DNA of 64,000 nucleotides from JANMDU01 sp031375105 (GCA_031375105.1 JANMHJ010000045.1:62001-126000), one strand, 5' to 3'. Positions 43,063 through 51,404 are shown, counted from the first letter of the stretch. The notes: generated by a model not told the origin, from the letters alone. Translations and numbers: made by a program.

Positions 43063-43067
43063 TTCTT
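43030..43067 (+). terminator. repeat-derived terminator-like hairpin
   Basis: CGGCGCAGA (43030-43038) and TCTGCGCCG (43051-43059) form a perfect 9-bp stem with a 12-nt loop made of the repeat sequence, followed by ATTTTCTTT. It lies between two convergent genes and could end transcription of the acyl-CoA ligase. Confidence 0.65.
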
Positions 43068-43102
43068 TACAAATTGGCTTTTCCCATGATGCGAGCAAGC
43101 GC

Positions 43103-43579
43103 TCAGTGCCGCTGCCAAAAATCACGGTGCAGTGCTGCGATCTCTTCTTCAGCTTGCGGCACAGGGCCGATCACGTCAATGGTTTTTTGGCCACGTGCGA
43201 ACACCTCTCGACAAGGTAAATCGAGCGTTGGATTCTCTGAATGACTACCGGTGAAAGCCAGCAAACGCTCTTCCGTCATGCCATACACCACCCGACCGAC
43301 GTTCGCCCAATACTGTGTCGCTGCACACATGGCACAAGGCTCAACCGTCGTCACCAACGTGCATTGCCACAAATACTCAGAGCTGTATTGATCGTAGGCA
43401 GCGCGAATCAGCGTGGCCTCTGCGTGATTCACCGTGTTGATATTGCCTTGGCTCATGAGCACTGTCTCGCCATCGGGTGCGATCAAGACAGCACCAAACG
43501 GATGCTTACCAAGCGCTACCGACTGCCGCGCCACGTCATTGGCTAAGCGCAGCGCAGAGAGTACTTGCTGCGGGTTCAT
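43103..43579 (-). CDS. nucleobase/nucleoside deaminase of the CDA superfamily
   Basis: A cytoplasmic zinc deaminase, 158 aa. The zinc and proton-relay motifs are VNHAEATLIRAA (His-Ala-Glu) and TVEPCAMCAATQYW (Pro-Cys-x-x-Cys), preceded by HPFGAVLIAPDG. This pattern is shared by bacterial guanine deaminases and TadA-like proteins. The length and the rest fit a free-base deaminase better than a tRNA enzyme. It is the last gene of the ABC transporter operon. The start at 43579 follows the permease stop by 2 nt. Together with the ureide genes nearby, I infer purine salvage or degradation, for example guanine to xanthine, but the substrate is not proven. Confidence 0.8.
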   Translation of the reverse strand: MNPQQVLSALRLANDVARQSVALGKHPFGAVLIAPDGETVLMSQGNINTVNHAEATLIRAAYDQYSSEYLWQCTLVTTVEPCAMCAATQYWANVGRVVYGMTEERLLAFTGSHSENPTLDLPCREVFARGQKTIDVIGPVPQAEEEIAALHRDFWQRH

Positions 43580-43581
43580 GA

Positions 43582-44346
43582 TCAATGATTCTGCGAGCCG
43601 CGATGTGCCCAAGCGGTGGTGTGTTTTTCAATGTAGCTGAAGAATTCATACATCGCCATCGCCATCACGCTGATGAGTACAAGACCAGCAAAAGCCAGCG
43701 GCAGGCGCTGCTGGCTGCCCGCAGTTTGCATCAGCGAGCCAATGCCCGAATCGCCCGCTGTCATTTCCGCGAGTACCGTGCCCACAAAAGCCAGCGTGAT
43801 CGCCACTTTGAGTGAGCCGTAAAAATACGGCATACAGCGCGGCAGGCCGATCTTCGTCAAAATATCCCAGCGCTTAGCGCCCAGCACGCGCAGCACGTCT
43901 TCCAGCTCAGGCTCCAGTGTGGCCAAGCCAGTGGCGATGTTCACGGTAATGGGGAAGAAGCTGATCAGAAAAGCCGTGAGAATGCCTGGGCCAATACCAA
44001 TGCCAAACCACACCACCAAAATCGGCACAATCGCCGCCTTAGGGACAGCATTGAAGCCCACCATCAACGGATAAAAAGCGGCATAGGCCATGGGCGAGGA
44101 ACCCACAATGAAGCCGAGCAACACGCCGACCGCAATCGCAATCGCAAAGCCGACCATGGTGACCCAGAAAGTTTGCCACGCGGCTTTGAGCAAGGGCTCT
44201 TTGAATTGCACAAACTCCTTGGCAATTTGCAAAGGGCTGGGGAAGATGAACTCCGCGATATTAAACAGGGAGACGACCGCCTGCCAGAGCAGCACGATCA
44301 CAATCAACACCGCCAACGGGGCGAAGCGTTCAAAATTCTTGGTCAT
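43582..44346 (-). CDS. ABC transporter permease, NitT/TauT type
   Basis: An inner-membrane permease of 254 aa with about six helices. It shows the BPD_transp_1 EAA loop (TGLATLEPELEDVLRVLGAK then RWDILTKIGLPRCMPYFYG), which contacts the ATPase. The family serves nitrate, taurine, sulfonate, pyrimidine precursors and similar small molecules. It lies 15 nt after the ATPase gene and before the deaminase gene. Confidence 0.92.
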   Translation of the reverse strand: MTKNFERFAPLAVLIVIVLLWQAVVSLFNIAEFIFPSPLQIAKEFVQFKEPLLKAAWQTFWVTMVGFAIAIAVGVLLGFIVGSSPMAYAAFYPLMVGFNAVPKAAIVPILVVWFGIGIGPGILTAFLISFFPITVNIATGLATLEPELEDVLRVLGAKRWDILTKIGLPRCMPYFYGSLKVAITLAFVGTVLAEMTAGDSGIGSLMQTAGSQQRLPLAFAGLVLISVMAMAMYEFFSYIEKHTTAWAHRGSQNH

Positions 44347-44361
44347 GGTGTGATCTCCCGT

Positions 44362-45207
44362 TTATTGAACGACTGGCGCGACGGCCTTGGCCGCACCTTG
44401 GCGAATCGCGCCAATATGCCCGCGCAGCTCTTGCACGATGGCCGTGAACTCTGGTGTGTACGTAACTTCCAGATCACGCGGACGTGGCAAATCGATGTTG
44501 CGCTCGACAATAAAGCGCCCCGGGCTCTTGCTCATGCAATACACGCGGTCTGCCAAAAACACACTCTCGCGCAGATCGTGCGTCACCAAAATCACATTGA
44601 ATTTTTGTACCGCATGCAAATCGCGCAGCGCACACCACAACTCTTCGCGTGTGAAGGCATCGAGTGCGCCAAACGGCTCGTCGAGCAGCAGCATTTTCGG
44701 CTCATGAATCAAAGCACGGCAAATCGATGCACGCTGCTGCATACCGCCTGAGAGCTGCCAAGGAAACATCTTTTCATATCCGCCCAAACCCACCGACTCC
44801 AGCAGTTTGGAAGCCCGCGCTTCGTATTCTTTTCGCTTGGCTTTGAAATTACTACGATACGGCTCCACGATTTCCAGCGGCAAAAGCACGTTGTCTAGCG
44901 TGGTTCGCCAAGGCAAGAGCGATGGCGCTTGGAAGGCCATGCCAGAGATTTTGAGCGGCCCTGTGACGGGCAAGCCATCCACATGAATCGTGCCCTTGCT
45001 GGGCATTTTCAAACCCGTGGTGAGTTTCATAAAGGTGGATTTTCCGCAACCCGAAGGTCCGACGATGGCGATGAATTCGCCTTGCGTCATTTGCAGCGAA
45101 ATATCTTCCACCGCGTATTGGCCTTGGGCCAACAACTCGTCGTTGTAGGCGAGCCAGACGCTTTGAAAATCTACGAAAGGGCGGATGTTGGATGCTGCTG
45201 AATTCAT
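44362..45207 (-). CDS. ABC transporter ATP-binding protein, NitT/TauT type
   Basis: The 281-aa ATPase shows Walker A GPSGCGKSTFMKLTTGLKMP, the Q-loop at AFQAPSLLPWRTTLDN, signature LSGGMQQRASICRALIHEPK and Walker B MLLLDEPFGALDAFTREELW, then the switch His (LVTHDLRESVFLAD). The C-terminus is a little longer than usual. It is separated from the binding-protein gene by about 120 bp containing a repeat copy and a stem-loop, so expression of the binding protein may exceed that of the ATPase. Confidence 0.93.
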   Translation of the reverse strand: MNSAASNIRPFVDFQSVWLAYNDELLAQGQYAVEDISLQMTQGEFIAIVGPSGCGKSTFMKLTTGLKMPSKGTIHVDGLPVTGPLKISGMAFQAPSLLPWRTTLDNVLLPLEIVEPYRSNFKAKRKEYEARASKLLESVGLGGYEKMFPWQLSGGMQQRASICRALIHEPKMLLLDEPFGALDAFTREELWCALRDLHAVQKFNVILVTHDLRESVFLADRVYCMSKSPGRFIVERNIDLPRPRDLEVTYTPEFTAIVQELRGHIGAIRQGAAKAVAPVVQ

Positions 45208-45223
45208 GTTTTTTATGCCAAAC

Positions 45224-45274
45224 AGGCCTCTAGCCGTTATAAAATATGCGCCGAATGCTCACTATTTAATAGCA
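45224..45274 (-). repeat. dispersed repeat, copy 15, in the ABC operon gap
   Basis: AGGCCTCTAGCCGTTATAAA, ATATGCGCCGAATGCTCACT and ATTTAATAGC match the family in reverse, close to consensus. Confidence 0.85.
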
Positions 45275-45275
45275 A

Positions 45276-45307
45276 AAGACCAGAAGGCTTTGAACTCTTC
45301 TGGTCTT
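45276..45307 (-). terminator. stem-loop between binding-protein and ATPase genes
   Basis: AAGACCAGAAG / CTTCTGGTCTT, a perfect 11-bp stem with a 10-nt loop, followed on the minus strand by TTTTGC. Partial termination or 3'-end stabilisation after the binding-protein gene is likely. Confidence 0.7.
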
Positions 45308-45327
45308 CGTTGAAAGCAAGTGAAGGC

Positions 45328-46374
45328 TTATTTCTTCACAGGTGGCAAGACGTTCAGCTCAGCCTTGGTGGGCAAGAAGCTGCCGTTCCACACCTCGTCC
45401 ACTTTCACGCGGCTCTTGGTGTTGAATGCATCAGAGACTTGGCTGGCCATCAGCGCTAGGCGGCCTGGGTTGATCTGGCCAAAGCCTTCGGCGCGGGCAT
45501 CTGGGCTGTTAATCACGGAGTCAATTGCCAGCTTCAGGCGGCGCTCTTCCAGATCGACGTTGATGATGCCGTCGCGGTTTTTCACGTATTGAATCGCCAC
45601 ATCAGGCTTGGCCATCACGTCTTTTGCGCCTTTGGTAAAGGCCAGCAAAAAGGCCTTCACAGCGGCTGGATTCTCTTTGATCATCTTCTGGCTAGCAACG
45701 ATGGCATTGCCATACAGCTTCACGCCAAAATCAGAATAAGGCAGGATCACGATGTCTTCGGTCTTCACGTTGCGCGCTTCGAGATTGAGCAGCGAGGTGA
45801 AGGAAAAGCCGGTGATGGCATCCACATCGCCACGCGCCAGCATGGTCTCGCGCAGGGGTGGGTCCATGGTGACCCAAGTGACTGCGCCCACATTGTTGGC
45901 TTTCTGGAAGACGGGGAAGGCGCGGCGGCCTGCGTCAAACACAGGAGCGCCGAGTTTCTTGCCCACCAAGTCGGAAGGCTTGGTGATGCCGTTTTTCTTC
46001 AAGGTCAGCACGGCGGCGGGCGTGTTGTTGTAAACCATCATCACAGCCACAGGCTTGTTGGGCGCATCGGGGTTGTTGGCGTGGAATTCCATCAGCGCGG
46101 CCATGTCGGCAAAACCCATGTCATAGGTGCCGGAAGCCACGCGCTGCACGGTGTTGCCAGAGCCGGTGCCAGCATCAAGGCTGACATCAAGCTTGACGTC
46201 TTTGAAATAGCCTTTGGCAATCGGGCTCAGGAACAAGGCGGCTGGGCCTTCAAAGCGCCAGTCGAGCTGGAATTTGATGGGGGTCAGTGCCTGGGCGAAT
46301 ACGCCTGTGGACAACAGGGAGGCTGCGGCAACAGTTGACGCGGCGAAGGTTTTCAAGGCAGAACGCTTGTTCAT
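45328..46374 (-). CDS. ABC transporter substrate-binding protein, NMT1/THI5-like
   Basis: A periplasmic binding protein, 348 aa, with signal peptide MNKRSALKTFAASTVAAASL to SLLSTGVFAQA. The mature part shows IKFQLDWRFEGPAALFLSPI and FKDVKLDVSLDAGTGSGNTV, YDMGFADMAALMEF. These are typical of the NMT1-like domain for pyrimidine precursors, nitrate, taurine and relatives. The LDW.FEG pattern is seen in binding proteins that bind hydroxymethylpyrimidine-like or other aromatic ligands. In this context a nucleobase or ureide ligand is inferred. The open frame extends upstream to 46443, but the signal peptide starts at 46374. Confidence 0.88.
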   Translation of the reverse strand: MNKRSALKTFAASTVAAASLLSTGVFAQALTPIKFQLDWRFEGPAALFLSPIAKGYFKDVKLDVSLDAGTGSGNTVQRVASGTYDMGFADMAALMEFHANNPDAPNKPVAVMMVYNNTPAAVLTLKKNGITKPSDLVGKKLGAPVFDAGRRAFPVFQKANNVGAVTWVTMDPPLRETMLARGDVDAITGFSFTSLLNLEARNVKTEDIVILPYSDFGVKLYGNAIVASQKMIKENPAAVKAFLLAFTKGAKDVMAKPDVAIQYVKNRDGIINVDLEERRLKLAIDSVINSPDARAEGFGQINPGRLALMASQVSDAFNTKSRVKVDEVWNGSFLPTKAELNVLPPVKK

Positions 46375-46564
46375 AGAGACTCCAATGGATATGAAAAATA
46401 ACAGTGATGCGCGCAGGGATTCGGCATGACATCCCTTTTGCAAGAAAAGTGCCGCATGTCAGCGTGTCTGAGGAATGCCTCATGCACGATTTGCGTGCAA
46501 ATTGTATACAACTTGGCTCACAAAACAGTGCGCGATTACCCGTAAGCGTGCGTTTCTTGAGGTT
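46375..46564. other. promoter region of the ABC operon
   Basis: About 190 bp between the binding-protein gene and the M20 gene that lies upstream of it. Apart from the AAATTGTATACAACTT site it shows nothing else. Confidence 0.4.
46499..46514. promoter_or_regulatory. putative GntR operator, site 1
   Basis: AAATTGTATACAACTT with a central GTATAC palindrome and a longer TTGTATACAA palindrome. It lies 125 bp upstream of the binding-protein ATG and shares AAATTGTATACA with the site at the gntR-uraH junction (51422-51437). Confidence 0.6.
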
Positions 46565-47809
46565 TCAGCTCAGCAAGGAAGACAGACTGCGTGCGATGAC
46601 TTTCGTGGCGCGGCGCAGGTCTTCAAGATCGAGCCGTTCGTCGGCGCGTTTGGCATTCGATTCCAACACGGTGCGCGGCCCTGCGCCATAGATCACACCT
46701 GGAATGCCGCGCTCGCCATACAAGCGCACATCGGTATACAGCGGCGTGCCCAAAGCGGGAATCGGCTCGCCGAAGACTTCGCTGGCTTGCTGTTGCAGGG
46801 TTTGCACCAATGCTTTGTTTCCGGGCAGGGGCTTCATGGCCTGCGCGAGCAGCATGCGTTTGATATCCACATGAATTGCGCCCGAGCCACGCGGCGGCTG
46901 GTAGCTCTTTGCCGCTTTGGCAATCACATCGCGAAGACTTTGTTCCACTTGCGCCGCATCTTCTTCGGGGATCATGCGGCGATCAAGTTTGAAGATCACT
47001 TTGCCGGGCACGACATTGGTATTCGTGCCGCCTTCGATCAGGCCGATATTCAGATAAGGATGGGTGATGCCTTCGACTTGCGATGTGATGTTTTTATAGC
47101 CGGCGTTGAGCGCATAGAGGGCGCACATGATGTGCGTTGCGCCTTGCAGCGCGTCGATGCTGGAATCTGGAATCGCGGCATGGCTCATTTCGCCATGCAC
47201 TGTCACTTCCAGTTGCAAGCAACCATTGTGCGCAACGATCACAGAATAGCTGAAGCCTGCGGCAATCATCAAGTCGGGCTTCGTCAGGCCGTGCCTGAGC
47301 ATCCAATCGGGGCCCAGCTCACCGCCAAACTCTTCGTCGTAAGTGAAGTGCAATTCCACACTGCCTGTCTTCGGCGGCGCGACGGCCTCCAGCGCACGTA
47401 GCGCGAAGGTGAAGGTCGAGAAATCGCATTTGCTCACGGCGGCGGCGCGGCCATAGATTTTCCCGCTCACTATCTCGCCGCCATAGGGATCCTGCGTCCA
47501 GCCTTCGCCGGGCGGGACAACATCGCCATGGGCATTCAAGGCAATCGTCAATCCGCCCTCGCCAAATTTGCGGCGCACTATTAAGTTGGTGATGCTTTGC
47601 AGACCAGCAGCCGTCACTGCCTCTTGCGGCGGGCAATGCTGCTCAGCCTGCAAACCCATCTGCGCAAGCAACTCGGCAGTGCGCAGCGCATGCGGCGTGT
47701 TGTTGCCGGGCGGCGTGTCGGTGGGCACGCGAATCAGCTCTTGCAGGAAGCGCACTTGCTCGTCAAAGTGGGCATCAATCCACTGGTCGAGTTGTTGTTG
47801 GGTGTTCAT
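46565..47809 (-). CDS. M20-family metallopeptidase/amidohydrolase (ArgE/DapE type)
   Basis: A cytoplasmic di-zinc hydrolase, 414 aa. Motifs are NAHGDVVPPGEGW (His-x-Asp), GRAAAVSKCDF (bridging Asp), LHFTYDEEFGGELGPDWMLR (Glu-Glu base) and VIYGAGP near the end, with a lid/dimerisation domain between. The family includes acetylornithine deacetylase, carbamoyl amino acid hydrolases and peptidases. The exact substrate is not visible. Its place between the ABC transporter and the allantoate hydrolase fusion suggests a ureido or amide compound, as inference. A GACGCGAAA inverted repeat separates it from the gene upstream. Confidence 0.85.
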   Translation of the reverse strand: MNTQQQLDQWIDAHFDEQVRFLQELIRVPTDTPPGNNTPHALRTAELLAQMGLQAEQHCPPQEAVTAAGLQSITNLIVRRKFGEGGLTIALNAHGDVVPPGEGWTQDPYGGEIVSGKIYGRAAAVSKCDFSTFTFALRALEAVAPPKTGSVELHFTYDEEFGGELGPDWMLRHGLTKPDLMIAAGFSYSVIVAHNGCLQLEVTVHGEMSHAAIPDSSIDALQGATHIMCALYALNAGYKNITSQVEGITHPYLNIGLIEGGTNTNVVPGKVIFKLDRRMIPEEDAAQVEQSLRDVIAKAAKSYQPPRGSGAIHVDIKRMLLAQAMKPLPGNKALVQTLQQQASEVFGEPIPALGTPLYTDVRLYGERGIPGVIYGAGPRTVLESNAKRADERLDLEDLRRATKVIARSLSSLLS

Positions 47810-47829
47810 AGGTTTAAGAATTCAATACT

Positions 47830-47932
47830 GGACGCGAAAAACGCGAAAGTTACGCGAAAGACGCAAAAAAGATCCATGATTTTGTATTAGATATTTTTTG
47901 CGTCTTTTGCGAGTTTTCGCGTCTTTCGCGTC
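47830..47932. repeat. inverted repeat of the GACGCAAAA type, copy B
   Basis: The left arm 47830-47870 (with GGACGCGAAAAACGCGAAAG) and the right arm 47893-47932 (with CGCGTCTTTCGCGTCC) are about 40-bp imperfect reverse complements around a 22-bp loop. It lies between two tandem minus-strand genes. Same family as 25780-25991. Confidence 0.8.
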
Positions 47933-47937
47933 CGCAT

Positions 47938-49761
47938 TTAATGAGGTTCATTCGCCAGTTCTTCTAGCAAATGTGAAAACGCCAGCACTGCCAATTGCAT
48001 GTCGTCATTCGTCGTCGATTCCAGCGGGTTGTGGCTGATGCCAGCGTTTTCGCCGCGCACGAACAGCATGGCTTGGGGCATGATTTCGTGGAGTTTCATG
48101 GCATCGTGGCCTGCGCCGCTGGGCATTTTGAACACTGGCAGACCGGTTGCTTGTACGGCCTTCTCCCAACGCGTTTGCCAAGCGGCATCAGAGGGTGCAG
48201 CGGCGGCGCGCATGGTTTCTTCCAGCGTGTAAGCCACGCCACGCCGCTCGCAAATGGTTTTGATTTGCGCAAGAATGTCGTTCACGAGCGCGTCGCGTTG
48301 CGTATCCGTGGGCGCGCGCATGTCGAGGCTAAAGCTACAACGACCGGGTACCACATTGATCGAGCCATTCGGCACGTTCAACATACCGATGGTGGCCACG
48401 GAGTCGCCGTCTTTCGCCGCTCGCTGCTCGACATACACAGACAACTCAGCGAGCGCTGCAGCCGCATCACGGCGTGTGTTCATCGGCGTCGTGCCCGCGT
48501 GGCTGGCTTGGCCGATGATCTCGCCGAGAAAACGCACGCTGCCATTGATGGACGTGACCACGCCCAGTGGCAAATTCATCTCATTTAAAACGGGGCCTTG
48601 CTCGATATGCACTTCGACGAAGCCGAGATATTGAGCCGGATCACGTTCTAAAAGTACTATCTTTTTCATAGCTTTTTGCGCTGATTCCATAAGGGGAAGA
48701 AGGGTGTTTTTCATTAAAACACCATCTTTATCAGCCTGCTCAAGCCAATCGGGATTGAAATGCCCGGTGAGTGCACCAGAGCCTAAGAAAGTGGCTTTGT
48801 AGCGCTGGCCCTCTTCTTCTGCAAAAGCCACGACCTCAATGCCAAAGGGCAAGCGTTTTTGCTGTTTGTGCAGCTCGCGTACACACATCATCGGCGTGAA
48901 GATTCCGAGGCGGCCATCGTATTTGCCACCATTGCGCACGGTGTCGTAATGGCTGCCTGTGAGCAAGGCTTTTGGAGGTGATTTTGGCAATTCCCCCTTA
49001 TGAATACTGCGTAGAGCGCTATCACATTCATAGCGACCAACCACATTCCCCAGTATGTCAATTTCTACCGAATCAAAGCCACATTCATGCATTCGAGCCG
49101 CAATCTCCGCCGCGCAGGCTTTGTGCGCCTCGGTCATGTAAGTCACGGTGAGCTGGTCGTTTTCCTTGAAGAGCGGATCGGAATGCTTGGCGAGGCTTTC
49201 ATGCCAATCCCAAAGCTCGTTCCCCAAATCAGGCTGTTCGCCAAACTTATCGTTCAGGCGGATTTCTGCGATGCGGTGAATGTTGCGCAAACATTCAGCC
49301 AATTCAAAATCAGGATGGCCTTGCAAGCGCCTGGTGAAGGTGGTGATGATTTGCTCGCGCGTGAACCCGAGGCCGCGCGGCCCGCGCACGGCGAGGATGA
49401 AGGGGAAGCCGAACTTGGCGTTGTAATCTGCGTTGAGTTGTTGCAGTTGAACAAACTCTTCGGGTGAGCAATTCGTCAGCCCCGCTTTGCTTTGCTCATT
49501 CGTGGATTCAGCTGTGAGCGATTGACTCACCATCGCCTTGCCAGCCAGCTCGGGGTGAGCACGAATCAGGCTGAGTTGCTGATCGCGGCTGGCCTCTGTG
49601 ACGACCTTCGCCATCGCAGATTTCAGCGCTGCGAGTGTGGCGAAAGGGCGCTCTCGCACGGCTTGCGCGGCGATCCAAAGCGAATGTTCGTAAATGCCAT
49701 CGAGATGCGCAGCAGCAGCATCCATCGATGCTGTGCTGAGTTGTTGTAAGGAGAGCTTCAT
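47938..49761 (-). CDS. fused OHCU decarboxylase / allantoate amidohydrolase
   Basis: One 607-aa frame. Residues about 10-165 are UraD (2-oxo-4-hydroxy-4-carboxy-5-ureidoimidazoline decarboxylase): YEHSLWIAAQAVRERPF, SLIRAHPELAGKAM with the catalytic His, and FGFPFILAVRGPRGLG. From about residue 190 comes an M20 allantoate amidohydrolase/ureidase: LLTGSHYDTVRNGGKYDGRLG with metal ligands near residue 270, VVAFAEEEGQRYKATFLGSG, EQGPVLNEMNLPLG, SGAGHDAMKLHEIMP and RGENAGISHNPLE. UraD makes S-allantoin from the product of UraH, and AllC hydrolyses allantoate to ureidoglycine/ureidoglycolate, so two non-adjacent steps share a chain. A repeat copy encodes LLPLMESAQKAMKKIVL. Its ATG overlaps the puuE stop (ATGA). 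Confidence 0.92.
   Translation of the reverse strand: MKLSLQQLSTASMDAAAAHLDGIYEHSLWIAAQAVRERPFATLAALKSAMAKVVTEASRDQQLSLIRAHPELAGKAMVSQSLTAESTNEQSKAGLTNCSPEEFVQLQQLNADYNAKFGFPFILAVRGPRGLGFTREQIITTFTRRLQGHPDFELAECLRNIHRIAEIRLNDKFGEQPDLGNELWDWHESLAKHSDPLFKENDQLTVTYMTEAHKACAAEIAARMHECGFDSVEIDILGNVVGRYECDSALRSIHKGELPKSPPKALLTGSHYDTVRNGGKYDGRLGIFTPMMCVRELHKQQKRLPFGIEVVAFAEEEGQRYKATFLGSGALTGHFNPDWLEQADKDGVLMKNTLLPLMESAQKAMKKIVLLERDPAQYLGFVEVHIEQGPVLNEMNLPLGVVTSINGSVRFLGEIIGQASHAGTTPMNTRRDAAAALAELSVYVEQRAAKDGDSVATIGMLNVPNGSINVVPGRCSFSLDMRAPTDTQRDALVNDILAQIKTICERRGVAYTLEETMRAAAAPSDAAWQTRWEKAVQATGLPVFKMPSGAGHDAMKLHEIMPQAMLFVRGENAGISHNPLESTTNDDMQLAVLAFSHLLEELANEPH
48660..48705 (+). repeat. dispersed repeat, copy 16, inside the UraD-AllC fusion
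   Basis: TCTTTTTCATAGCTTTTTGC, GCTGATTCCATAAGGGG match the family. On the coding strand it is read as PLMESAQKAMKKIVL. Confidence 0.7.
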
Positions 49762-50708
49762 GTGCAAGGATGCACTTTCATCCAATGCTGCGCAATATCA
49801 ATCCGCTTGGCCACCCAAACTTTTTCAAACTGCGCAATGTGATCTAAAAATCGTTGCAACGCTGCAATGCGTCCCGGCCTGCCGAGCAAACGGCAATGCA
49901 TGCCAATGCTCATCATCTTGGGTTGATTCAAACCGTAAGGATCGCCTTCTGCATACAAAGCGTCAAACGTGTCTTTCAAATACTGGAAAAACGGATCGGC
50001 ATAAGCATAGCCTTGGGGCAAACTAAAGCGCATGTCGTTGCAGTCGAGCGTATAGGGCACGATGAGCTGATGCGTATCTGAGCCATCCGTCTTGCGCACT
50101 TTCATCCAAAACGGAAGATCGTCGCCGTAGTAATCACTGTCATACGCAAAGCCGCCGAAATCTGCCACGAGGCGATGTGTGTTGGGGCTGTCGCGCCCGG
50201 TGTACCAACCCAGTGGGCGCTCTTTCATCAGCGCCTGCATGATCGCCATGGCCTCGCGCATGTGCTCACGCTCGACCTCATCGGGCAGATTTTGATAATG
50301 AATCCATTTGAGTCCGTGGCAAGCAATTTCGTGGCCTAGCTCGACAAAAGCTTGCGTCACATCCGGGCAGCGCTGCAAAGCCGTGGCCACGCCAAACACC
50401 GTCAGAGGTAATTTGCGTTGTTCAAACTCACGCAAGATGCGCCACACGCCTGCACGCGAGCCGTATTCGTAAATGCCGTCCATGCTCATGTGCCGTGCGG
50501 GAAAGCTGGGTGGGCTGAACATTTCAGAGAGAAAAGTCTCCGAGCCAGCGTCGCCATGAAGCACGTGGTTTTCGCCACCTTCTTCAAAATTCAGCACAAA
50601 CTGCACGGCAATTCGAGCGCCGCCCGGCCATTGCGCATGCGGCGCGGATCTGCCGTAGCCTGCCAAATCGCGCGGATACGCGGCGCTGCTGTCGTAAATA
50701 TTTGCCAT
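49758..50708 (-). CDS. puuE: allantoinase PuuE (polysaccharide-deacetylase fold)
   Basis: Metal-independent or cofactor-free allantoinase that opens allantoin to allantoate. The 316-aa protein has the PuuE N-terminus YDSSAAYPRDLAGYGRSAPH then WPGGARIAVQFVLNFEEGGE, MSMDGIYEYGSRAGVWRIL, GHEIACHGLKWIHYQ and GWYTGRDSPNTHRL, all diagnostic. Its stop overlaps the start of the UraD-AllC fusion (ATGA), so the two are translationally coupled, and gntR lies 3 nt upstream. The pathway order is then UraH, UraD, PuuE, AllC. Confidence 0.95.
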   Translation of the reverse strand: MANIYDSSAAYPRDLAGYGRSAPHAQWPGGARIAVQFVLNFEEGGENHVLHGDAGSETFLSEMFSPPSFPARHMSMDGIYEYGSRAGVWRILREFEQRKLPLTVFGVATALQRCPDVTQAFVELGHEIACHGLKWIHYQNLPDEVEREHMREAMAIMQALMKERPLGWYTGRDSPNTHRLVADFGGFAYDSDYYGDDLPFWMKVRKTDGSDTHQLIVPYTLDCNDMRFSLPQGYAYADPFFQYLKDTFDALYAEGDPYGLNQPKMMSIGMHCRLLGRPGRIAALQRFLDHIAQFEKVWVAKRIDIAQHWMKVHPCT

Positions 50709-50711
50709 GCC

Positions 50712-51392
50712 TTAAAGCCCTGCAAAGGCCGAGAGCACAGGCGCCGTGTCGCTCTCAGGCCGATCGTCTTGCAAACGCAGATTGGCAAAGACCTGGCTCA
50801 AATGCGCATCCATCAGCTGAGTGGCTTGTTCTGCATCACCACGCGCCAGCGCTTCCACGATGCCCGCATGCTCGTCATTGCTCATCTGCGCGGCATCTGT
50901 GCTTTGGTACATCAGTGTGATCAGAGCGCAGCGCGAGATCAAATCGCTGAGCAATTCAGCCAGCACCTGATTGCCCATGAGTTCGGCCATGCGCACATGA
51001 AAATCCCCGAGCAGTTCAATGCGCCCCGGCGCATCGCCGCTGTGCACCGCCATTTTTTCTTGCGCCACATGCTCGCGCAGCGATTTGATCTGGCTTGGCG
51101 TGACCTGCGCCGCAAAATGCCGCGTCATTTGTGCCTCCAGCATGCGGCGCACATCAAACACTTGGCCCGCCTCTTCAATCGAAGGCGAAGCCACAAACGC
51201 GCCCCGCGCGGGCTCCAGCACAATCAATCGTTGGTTTTCCAGCTGATACAAAGCTTGGCGCACCAAGGTGCGCGACACACCAAAATGATCGGCCAGCTTT
51301 TGCTCCACCAGTTTCACGCCGGGCGCAAGGCGGTGCGCCACAATCGCTTTAGTCAGCGCTTGCACAATGTGTTGGGTGGTGGATACTTCCAT
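50712..51392 (-). CDS. GntR-family (FCD) transcriptional regulator
   Basis: A 226-aa FadR-subfamily regulator. The N-terminal winged helix is VQALTKAIVAHRLAPGVKLV then EQKLADHFGVSRTLVRQALY and VLEPARGAFVASPS. The FCD ligand domain follows (EAGQVFDVRRMLEAQMTRHF, FHVRMAELMGNQVLAELLSD, DEHAGIVEALARGD), with candidate metal-binding His and Asp. It is divergent from uraH and first in the puuE unit. Sites AAATTGTATACA at 51422 and 46499 are likely binding sites. The effector is probably a ureide or purine intermediate. The start at 51392 is taken over an extension to 51434 that would run across the operator. Confidence 0.9.
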   Translation of the reverse strand: MEVSTTQHIVQALTKAIVAHRLAPGVKLVEQKLADHFGVSRTLVRQALYQLENQRLIVLEPARGAFVASPSIEEAGQVFDVRRMLEAQMTRHFAAQVTPSQIKSLREHVAQEKMAVHSGDAPGRIELLGDFHVRMAELMGNQVLAELLSDLISRCALITLMYQSTDAAQMSNDEHAGIVEALARGDAEQATQLMDAHLSQVFANLRLQDDRPESDTAPVLSAFAGL

Positions 51393-51404
51393 GGTTTGAG
51401 ACCG

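Noticed and set aside
45589..46338. 249-codon open frame on the plus strand
   Set aside because: Antisense to the substrate-binding protein gene, Gly/His-rich without motifs.
46475..47401. 308-codon open frame on the plus strand
   Set aside because: Antisense to the M20 hydrolase gene, with His/Gln/Arg-rich composition and no motifs.
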